This document shows positions 56,260 to 64,000 of a stretch of DNA of 64,000 nt, one piece after another; position 1 is the stretch's first letter; each line of letters begins with the position of its first letter. The translations under genes were made by a program, and so were the position numbers. Under the pieces are notes generated by a model. The model was not told where the DNA came from and searched no databases. It was given only the letters and a program-made list of their open reading frames with translations. This DNA comes from Oscheius dolichura (lineage: Eukaryota; Nematoda; Chromadorea; Rhabditida; Rhabditidae), in contig OW051495.1 of the NCBI GenBank assembly GCA_932521035.1, positions 10,974,001 to 11,038,000 on the forward strand, in the 5' to 3' direction.

Positions 56260-57421
56260 CACGTATCTTTTTAAAAGACTCTCCCGTTACCCATATCGTT
56301 ATAACCTTCTTTTTTTTTCTGATCTATGCGATATGGAGACATTCCCCGACGGCCATGGGAACATTCAAAATGTACATGTTGAAGATGGCAGTGAGTTCAG
56401 GACTGACTATGGAAAATAGACTGGCGCGTGTCAGATAACCGACTTGATTTTCGCCTCCTGTATCTCCTTTTTATTCCTTCCAAATCTGGTCTTTCCTCTC
56501 CCTGGAGCAACCGTTGCAGGACTCCTTCAATACTTTGGTAGGCCTGGAGCCGTTATAGCTGTATGGCAATAACGTGTTTCACACTATTAGCGGGACCGAT
56601 GACGATGCTCTATACAGGATTTTTGTAATTTATAAAATGGACAAATGGGTCGAGGTTCTTTCTAATAAAATGTAAGCCTTTGCTTGATATGATTAGCATC
56701 CTGTACAACCTCTCATAAATTCAGGGCTCTTCTTCATTTTACAGCAGATTTTGTTGTCGTCTTGTCGGTTATTGGCGGCTTGGGGTACCCTATTCAAGCA
56801 TCATATAAGGTTAGCCTATATCCCAGTTGAGAAATGTGTTTAGGAACTACAAGAGTATGCGAAACGCAACGGATTCAAAGAATATATGGTCAATATCCAC
56901 TCCGATACACCGATTATCGCCTATGATGTGGAAAGGCCCATAGTACTTTTTGGAATAGGTATGATAGGCGTTTTTCTGCTGGGAACTGGCACCTTCAACG
57001 TCTGGTCCAACTAAAAGGTTCACAGAAAAATAAATGAGAGCAAGTCGTCAATGTCAAAGGAAAGCAGAATGCAGAAAAGTCTCACAGTTATCCTATTGAC
57101 CCAGGTTTAAAGTCAGTTTTCCTGAAAAGTTAAGTTCCATAGGCTGTAATACCCTGCGTGTCCATTGCTATTCCTGTGTTTATTTATCAAATTGCCCTGT
57201 GTTTTTCATTTACAGGGATTATGCAATCGTTGGTATTCGAGTGGATAGCAGTGCTCATTATAGGTGCCTATCCTTTTGTTAATTCCTGCTTCTGCCTCTA
57301 TTCTATGAAACCTTACAGACGGTTTACCAAACTCGCCGGGAGAAAGATACTGTTCTGCGTTCATTGGAAAGAGGAAGAGGTCACCATACTCCAACCATCG
57401 AGTACCACCAGTACAATGTAA
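56260..57421 (+). pseudogene. Str-superfamily chemoreceptor, tandem copy E, pseudogene
   Basis: All six exons of copy D can be traced, but the copy is broken. The MRMF start is missing and about ten residues of helix 1 are deleted (DSPVTHIVIT runs straight into FFFFLIYAIW). Exon 3 has lost the block around LSVNDCC. In exon 5, NVWSNY of the other copies has become NVWSN-stop (TAA at 57012-57014). The last exon (about 57143-57421) is otherwise almost identical to that of copy D over long stretches, suggesting recent duplication or gene conversion. Confidence 0.8.
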
Positions 57422-57447
57422 CCCATAGTAAATAAAACCATTTATTC

Positions 57448-58502
57448 TTATTCACGAGCTTCTGAAGTGTTGGCTCTGCTGCTGACAAACCGCCCCGTAA
57501 GGTACAACCCGAGGGCTGCCCTATAGGGGTCAATACAAAGAATAGTTATCAAAGCATTCAGACAGGGAAGAACAGAGCCCAGATGAAAGCGTAGGTTGCA
57601 GCTGTCCAGTGAACCCTTGGACACTACGTTGTAGACAAAGTTCATTCCAATGACGAATTGAATGAACGGTATACTGTTTTGCAGAGCCAAAGTCTAAAAA
57701 TTGGGTAGTTTGTCGAAGCAACAGTTCTCTCTCTTACCAGAATCATCCGCTTCCGGAGGACGACTGTTCTTTTAGAGAGGGACTGTCTCTTCTTGTTGAT
57801 GATTCGAATGATCATATAGCATTTGATGCTTCCCACAGCTGCACCTCCAAAAACTATGATGGCGAGAAGGATCATACTTATTTTATACTGGAACGCTTTC
57901 AGTAAGACAGCCAATAACACTTACAGTAACACCGGAAAAGACGACTACCGTATACTCCTCATAATTTCCAGAGCTATCCGCTGTATAGGATAGCCCTAAA
58001 AAGATCTGAACTTGCGTCATTTGTAGCCGTTGTCTCTTTTACCGCGTAGACAATTCCAGGAATATAACTGATTAGAGAAAGGGCGACTAGATTCTTTCGG
58101 CTCAGCGGCTCGTGATGTTTCATCGTCAGAAATCGGAGAGAAAAAGAGGAAAGGATAATCATCGGAGAGAAGGCATACATCGTATTCTTGGCGGAAGAGG
58201 TAGCGTAGCAAAAGACTGGACCGAGAAGATGGCAAAGCCCGTATTGTTTGAAAGAAACCGGCTGGACGGAATGACACCTAAAATATACAGTAACCCCATG
58301 AGATAAGAGTAAACCTGGGAATAGTGAGCCAATTCATCACGGCTATGGCAATATCCACCACAGCTAGCTGAGCGAGAAAGACAGAATAACTATTCAAACA
58401 TTTCGGGGTTTTTCTATAGATTAAAAGTATCAAAGTTGCATTGAGAAGTACACCAATAAATGAAATAAAAGTGTAGTAGGTGTAGACAGCGACCAGGGGC
58501 AT
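57448..58502 (-). CDS. Divergent Str/Srd-type chemoreceptor, opposite strand
   Basis: Starts at ATG 58502 (MPLVAVYTYYTFISFIGVLL) and ends at 57448. Membrane segments in order: NATLILLIYRKTPKCLNSYS marks the helix 1 end and first loop; SVFLAQLAVVDIAIAVMNWL helix 2; GLCHLLGPVFCYAT helix 3; SLRFLTMKHHEPLSRKNL the second intracellular loop; SMILLAIIVFGGAAVGSIKC helix 5; ILCIDPYRAALGLYLTG the end of helix 7 with the family's PYR. The layout is that of Srd/Str receptors but it is only distantly similar to copies A-E, with which it converges tail to tail. Exon borders in the middle were not all fixed. Confidence 0.65.
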
Positions 58503-59250
58503 TCCAAGTGTGCGGGCGTGTCTCTGAAACTAAATTACTTCTCCGCAATAGAAATGGCGTTAATAAGCTAGCAGGCCTCGAGGTGGGGCGCACTTCCTTT
58601 TGAACTCGGGAAGAGAAGTGGGAAGGGGAAAGAGGCGGCGTCTTTCCGGTACACTAATTATCTTCTTCTTTGTTACGGTAATTAGAATTCACAAGGTAAA
58701 AATACAATCGACTATCCCCCTTTCCAATATGTTTCCATCCTTTTGGTATGCAAATCTCCGCCTGTTTATCTTTCAGCTTGCCCCAACGCAGACATATGAC
58801 CGTTAAACTGCGCTCCATGGCACTATGGTCCGGACGGTTGGCCCAACTCGTGAACGTACCCATATGCCAGTCTAGCGCAATACGTTGGTGTTGTTGATCC
58901 TTTTCTAATCTTTTTTTTTCAATTATTTTCTTTATTAATCCTTTTTTTTTCAATTATTTTCTTTATTACAGATAGATTTGCACGCTCTACCTGTGAATAT
59001 GACACAGAAAGCGATAAAATCCAGGTGAATCTAAAGTTGTGCTTGGTTTTATCAACTTTGAATCCGTGAGGAGGGGCCGCCGCTTACGTCATGTTCCAGT
59101 TGAAAGAAGCCGAATATAACACTAAATCGCACACCTCTACACCCGGAACTGGACACAAAATTGCACATTTATTATAAACTTCATACAAACCCGTTAGAAT
59201 ATGAATCAGTTGATTCCGTCAGTAATATCCTAGAAAGATTTTGTCACACT
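58503..59250. other. Intergenic, no gene recognised
   Basis: Promoter side of the divergent receptor and 3' side of the second UNC-93-like gene. A direct repeat of about 25 bp (TTTTTTTCAATTATTTTCTT) occurs twice at 58912-58968. Confidence 0.4.
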
Positions 59251-61098
59251 CTATACACTACTGAATGAAGCAGACGGCTTCACAGGCTCGTCCTCATTCC
59301 TTAAGGTCAGCTGGTCGGCGGCTTTGTTTGTTCTCCTGACGACGATGATGAAGGAAGTAACTCCGGCTATTAATCCCACGAGGAGGATGATCACCCAATA
59401 GGTTACGGTCAGGTACGGAGAGAGGAACAGCACTATACAGGAGGAAATACACTGAAATCTCTATTCTCTTGGAGTGAAAAGAGGAAATGAACCTGGTAGA
59501 GCCTAGTCAAGGAGAAGACCTCTCCTCGGTACTCGGGGATGGCATACTGGCAGATGACGGCCCGCGCCATGGTTATGGTGAAGTCGGCCATTCCCATGAA
59601 GTAGCCCACTCCACAGGCAATCAACCGGCTGAATCCAGGGTATCCCTGACTCTTTCTCTGTTTACCTTGGTTTGACAATAAGCAGTCCATCATGTGTCGG
59701 TTCGATCGTTGCCCGATCCGGGACGGAGACGATCACCGCGATCACGACAACGACAACAACCACCACATGAACCATCATTGTCACTATCAGTTTGTACTGT
59801 CCACACCGTTTGATCGCTGGACGAAGGAACAGTCCGCCTGAATGATCACGAATAAAGAAAAGGTTCAATAAACACGAACCAGACATTTCCGCTAATCCTA
59901 CAAATACCGAGTAAAGAGCCACGAGGTAAGTGTCATTCCTCAACGAAGAGGTGAAGGAAAGAGCCGTGGGATAGATTCCAAGCATGAAGGAGACCAACAG
60001 TCCCATGTAAAAGAAGGTAATTCCCAGGAGGATCATATTCTGATGGACGATAGTGTGTCGGAAAGCCTCTGAAAGATCGAGGCAGTCAGTTTCCTCTTTC
60101 CCTCTACCGAATTGTTTCTTCAACCCTGGGAGAATCCTTGGCGAGTTGTTTGCAATACTGTCAGCTTGTTGTTTTCTCGGTAATATGGCAAAGATGACGA
60201 TAGCCACCATGCTCAAAGAAAAGAATGTCCCATAGATAGCCTGGAAACCGGAAAACTGGGGTATCTTCACAGACGTGACTACCTTGATGTGAAGCTCGGA
60301 GAACGAGCGGAATGTTGAAGAGTGGTCAGCAGAGGGGAGGAAGTAGAATATGGCGATCAGGCACAGGCCTCCAACGAACATGCTGCAAAACTCTGTCTTG
60401 GACTCATATTTCAGAGATTTTATCCGTCTCTACGGGAGCCATCTCAACCGAGAACCCCTTTCTGGAGAAGAAGAGGCTGGATAACTCCCCAAAAGAACTC
60501 TCAGAGTCGTTTGTGGATGATGTTTGTTTTATGCAGTATAAACCCGTTACAGTACCTCGTGTGTCCGACGGCTGTCTCGATCCCGGTGTTTGATTCTACG
60601 GTCCTTCTGGAGGAATGTTCCGCCAAGTAGGCGCCTTCTCCATTGTTGTAGACTGTAACAGAAAGCGGTCACACTTTGTCCTCAGCGAAAACCTACGGGA
60701 ATAGGCTAGTCCCATCAATATTTGGGTAGCATAGAAGAAGTAGGAATTGATGTAGAAGAAGCCGAGATGGTAGATGGCGAAGAGGACAGTCGCAAGGACG
60801 AGGACCCATTTTGAGGAGAGGTAGTGAAGGAGGGAGGAGGTGAAGAGACTGGAGATGGCGAAGGCCGTGTAGTGGAGAGCTTGTCTGAAGGGATGCTCTT
60901 TATATAGGGAATAATACAGCAGACATACCCATAGTATCCAGCAAAGGCGGATATCCGTTCGGGATCCTTTGTATGTACAGAGCGGATAATGGTTTCGGAG
61001 ATGAATGACTGGGTGTGATATCCCAGATACATGAACAAGGTACCAATACCCAGCAGAAGACAAGAAATTAACTCATGTCGTCTTGGTGTAATTTCCAT
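59251..61098 (-). CDS. UNC-93-like (MFSD11-type) membrane transporter, copy 2
   Basis: ATG at 61098 chosen because MEITPRRHELISCLLLG aligns with the start of copy 1 at 40292; a TTTACAG acceptor lies just upstream and could be a trans-splice site. Landmarks: GTLFMYLGYHTQSFISET, YLSSKWVLVLATVLFAIYHL, YNNGEGAYLAEHSSRRTVE then SNTGIETAVG, MILLGITFFYMGLLVSFMLG, LFLRPAIKRCGQYK, FMGMADFTITMARAVICQ, and a charged tail ending at 59251. Exon order parallels copy 1. One helix contains an unusual run of eight Val. Both copies belong to the UNC-93 branch of the major facilitator superfamily; substrate unknown. In the exon near 60380-60600 a short stretch between ETAVGH and MFVGGL is uncertain. Confidence 0.82.
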
Positions 61099-62740
61099 TT
61101 GACCTGTAAATAGCGGATTGCTATTTCTCAGGGAGAGAGCGGCTGGCATGGAACGGGCGTCCAGGAGAAGCGAATGAGAGAGACTGGACTACCCGACAGT
61201 GGGGAAATGCGGCCCGATCGGACTTTATTGTGGCCACGGCATGATAATTAATTGGTCTGTCAGGCGGAGGAAGAAGAAGATGTAAAACTGACCGACCACG
61301 TCAATTTAGAAGCCCATTAGTCAAAGGAGAAAAAGGAGGGGGTGACAGGTAAGCAAGAATCTTGGAGTGGGTAGAATAGAGAAAAGTCAGACTGGATCTA
61401 ACGGGAAGGCGGGAAGTAGGGCCCATTTATTGGTAGTCAACTTCACGGAAATGACAGTGATTTGTCGAATTTCTGATGAATGACACATAAAAAAAGATGG
61501 TGTAATACTTCTTTTAGACGAAAAGACGAATTTGTCTCCTGGTCAAATGGTTCAAAAAGTAGGCAACAGGAGAAAATAAGAGTACGCCCCTTCCGGAGAC
61601 CATCTTCTACAGAATTGGGGAGCTCTCTGAGTACCACTTAATTTATGACAGACCGGGTTGATCTCTATGGGTTCAGGGGCTTCTATTGGTACAGAAATAG
61701 ATTTCAACGTCTCGCCACTGTTAGCTTATTTCTCGGACAAGGTCGGTTCGTGGATTTGAGACTTTCGCCTAGCCTATAATCGAAGACCAATATCCACTGC
61801 GATTATACCCAGCAAGGTCTAATGAGTGAACACCAAAATAAAGGGAAAAGTGTCGGCCGTTCTTGATGTATTTTTCCCTTTTGGTGACTGTCTCAAATTC
61901 CGGTTGTAAAGTTTACTTTGCCAGCAATTAGGGCAAAAAATGTGTCCATGAAAGGATGAACAGGAATCATGGAAACAAGAGAGACTATCAATCCTGTCGG
62001 GTAGTTCTTCCCATTGTGACTAACTCTGTTTATACGACAGGGACAAGGAACACGGACTATTCTCTTGCTGATGCAAGACTTTCTTTTGCAGCATGTGATA
62101 GCTGTGGTCGTGGCCTATCAGGGTGATTGGATAGCCTCCCGTGGCGACATCATTCGAGGAGATCAAACAAGCCAAAGGCGATGTAGCTAAAACAAGGGAG
62201 ATGATCACTTTCAGCTGATTAAAAAACCATCAAGGTCAGGTCAGGCTGGTTACGGCTTCTCTTTGGGACGGTTCTCGGGGGGATTCGTCACCCACGTGAT
62301 AAAACCACGGATGTGATGCTAACGCCAAAAAGGGAATCCAGTGGCCTGGAAGAAATCAACTAGCCGAAAAGCTACTGGAATAAAAGCATAGAAAAAAAAC
62401 ATCAAATGAAAAGATGGAGAGCGATCCAACTGGTTGATTGCGGCTACAGAAATGGGCCGCCAAACTACGGGATGGGATACCACATGATTACCGGAAGTAT
62501 TCGTTAATAGTCCGTAAAAAATGAGAATTTAGTACCGAATCGTACAATTTCCGAGTTCCGTGTCGCCTCTCCCAGAAAGCTCTCTCACAACTGTTCCTCG
62601 ACAAACTGTTTGCCATCTGTCACTTTGCCATATTTGTTCGCGTTCCGCGGTTCTCACCCAGATATAACTGTACTCCTCTATATATTCCATTCGTCGTCTC
62701 TATGACCGGCTAAAAATACTTCTCGTTTACCAGTTGGAAG
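61099..62740. other. Intergenic, no gene recognised
   Basis: No exon could be supported on either strand. It should hold the promoters of the two divergent flanking genes. A TATA-like CTATATATTCC occurs at 62676-62686, about 55 bp before the next start codon. Confidence 0.4.
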
Positions 62741-63847
62741 ATGCCTTGGAAGCCCATCTATTTGTTCTCCACTCAAGAGGGCCCACTTTTACTGACTACT
62801 GTCAGGTAAGAACAGAACAGAACAGGCGGCTGTCTTGTGATGGCCAGCCTCTCTCCCTTTAATGTTTCTTTATCCAGAAGAGGTCTCGAGTGGAATATCT
62901 CTTGACTGGATTCGCTCATTTGGCGGGCAAACAAATATTCCTCTGGCGATCTAGCTCTTTTAGGCCATTTCTACGCTACAAACGTTACATTCAATCGGAT
63001 TTTTAACCAGAATCCTTTCGAGCTCCTAACTTTCCCTTAAAACTTGAGTTACAGTACTCTTTATATCATAAAATAAACAAAATGACGTAGAGCAGAGCCT
63101 TTTAGACAACAAAGGACAGCCATCAGCTGTTCGCTATATAAATTTTTGCCCGAAAATGTTCTCTCCCCGAGGGGAATGCTGCTTATTTGTAGTCATCAGT
63201 TTTTCAGCTTTTCGAGATCGCCTCGCGATTTGTTTGAATTGCGCAAATCCACCGGCACCGCATCTAGCCAGGGTGCCCCGCGGGTAAAGCTCCGCGATCT
63301 GATGACTTTTGCCCCCACCCAGTTTTTCATATCCTCTTCCTTTCTTTTTCCTTCCGGATAAATAATAAATACACATTTCAGTGGCCCCAAAGTAGACAAG
63401 ATGATGCGGCCAACAATGAAGCGGAGATGTCACAGGTCAGACCTAGTTTCCTTCTTCTTTATCGAGTCTGCTTTGCCATTAATTACCCGTCGACCCCCCT
63501 GTGAACTTCCCCCACAAGGACATTTCACTCTCCTGATTTTGATAGCATTAGCTCGACCTTGACAGGCCAACTGTGCCACTTTTGACACCTTCCGAACTTG
63601 GACTTTCCTTGTCTTTTCCTCTTTGGGTAGAGACGGCCGTCTGGCCGCTATCCTTGAGAGTCAAAGAGTCTTAATCACCCACCTGATGACCTATGGAGTG
63701 GCCGCCAACAGCGAATACAAACAGTTTGGTAATGGGTCGGGAACGATCTTTATCGGCAGATGCCGACTCTCTCGGGGCGCACTCGTAGCTCTCCATGTTA
63801 ATCCCTCCAAAAACAGTGTCGAATATCATCAGTTGGCTGGTATTTGA
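62741..63847 (+). CDS. Hypothetical 111-residue protein, three exons
   Basis: Exons 62741-62805, 63382-63435 and 63631-63847 join in phase with good splice sites to a 111-residue product. It begins MPWKPIYLFSTQEGPLLLTT and carries a basic middle (MMRPTMKRR), then a beta-rich half: LMTYGVAANSEYKQFGNG, GTIFIGRCRLSRGALVALHV and EYHQLAGI at the stop. No signal peptide or membrane segment. I do not recognise the family. The first intron, at 576 bp, is long for this window and could contain further exons. Consistent phase and low stop density make a real gene likely. Confidence 0.55.
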
Positions 63848-64000
63848 CAACAGACAAAACACACCAGTTATTTCCTTTTTTATGTACTCATTTTCGAATA
63901 ATAGCCAGTTTCTTTTACAAATCCATAACCCTACTACTTTTTCCCATTTTAAAACAGCGCTAACTAATAGCTTTTTTACTTTCCCTTTACGCTGTCTTCA

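Noticed and set aside
61443-62208. Short minus-strand open frames
   Set aside because: No recognisable domain, splice continuity or promoter; treated as chance.
1-64000. CRISPR arrays, bacterial operons, riboswitches, prophage
   Set aside because: The window is clearly spliced animal DNA and no spaced direct-repeat array or bacterial gene was seen.

Overview
The window is animal nuclear DNA, almost certainly from a nematode. Genes are split by many very short introns (about 35-60 bp) with GT...TTTCAG borders. The gene families are typical of worms: Str-superfamily chemoreceptors in tandem, F-box paralogs, a nuclear hormone receptor, a transthyretin-like secreted protein, ShKT-domain protein, innexin, UNC-93-like transporters, and a tandem-module cystathionine beta-synthase as in Caenorhabditis elegans. 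I cannot name the species. Exon models below were built by hand from splice signals, reading phase and family motifs; no search was run.

0-15 kb (mostly minus strand): a GIY-YIG nuclease of the LEM-3/ANKLE1 type, a C2H2 plus calponin-homology-like protein, a 15-exon ubiquitin-specific protease (USP) with two PIP-box-like motifs, and a coiled-coil protein. They lie close together in one direction, as in a nematode operon. This stretch also carries a TA-flanked inverted-repeat transposon with a Mutator-like element nested inside it, and long foldback elements.

15-25 kb: repeats and tRNA-like remnants, the C-terminal half of a Wnt gene, a small secreted Pro/Gly-repeat protein, an inverted repeat around a tRNA-like core, two perfect hairpins, a complete divergent innexin and a PIF1-helicase relic.

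25-41 kb: a multi-ShKT secreted protein, 5-oxoprolinase (minus), cystathionine beta-synthase (plus; catalytically dead-looking first module, intact second module) and an UNC-93-like transporter (minus). Oxoprolinase and CBS are both enzymes of cysteine/glutathione metabolism.

41-49.7 kb: two F-box paralogs and a decayed third copy, a nuclear hormone receptor, two small LEA-like proteins with mitochondrial-type leaders, and a transthyretin-like protein between them.

50-64 kb: five tandem Str-type chemoreceptor copies (one clear pseudogene, one with a damaged splice junction), a foldback element with a 9-bp target duplication between two copies, a sixth divergent receptor on the minus strand, a second UNC-93-like gene, and a three-exon gene of unknown function. 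Noncoding stretches are noted where nothing could be recognised.
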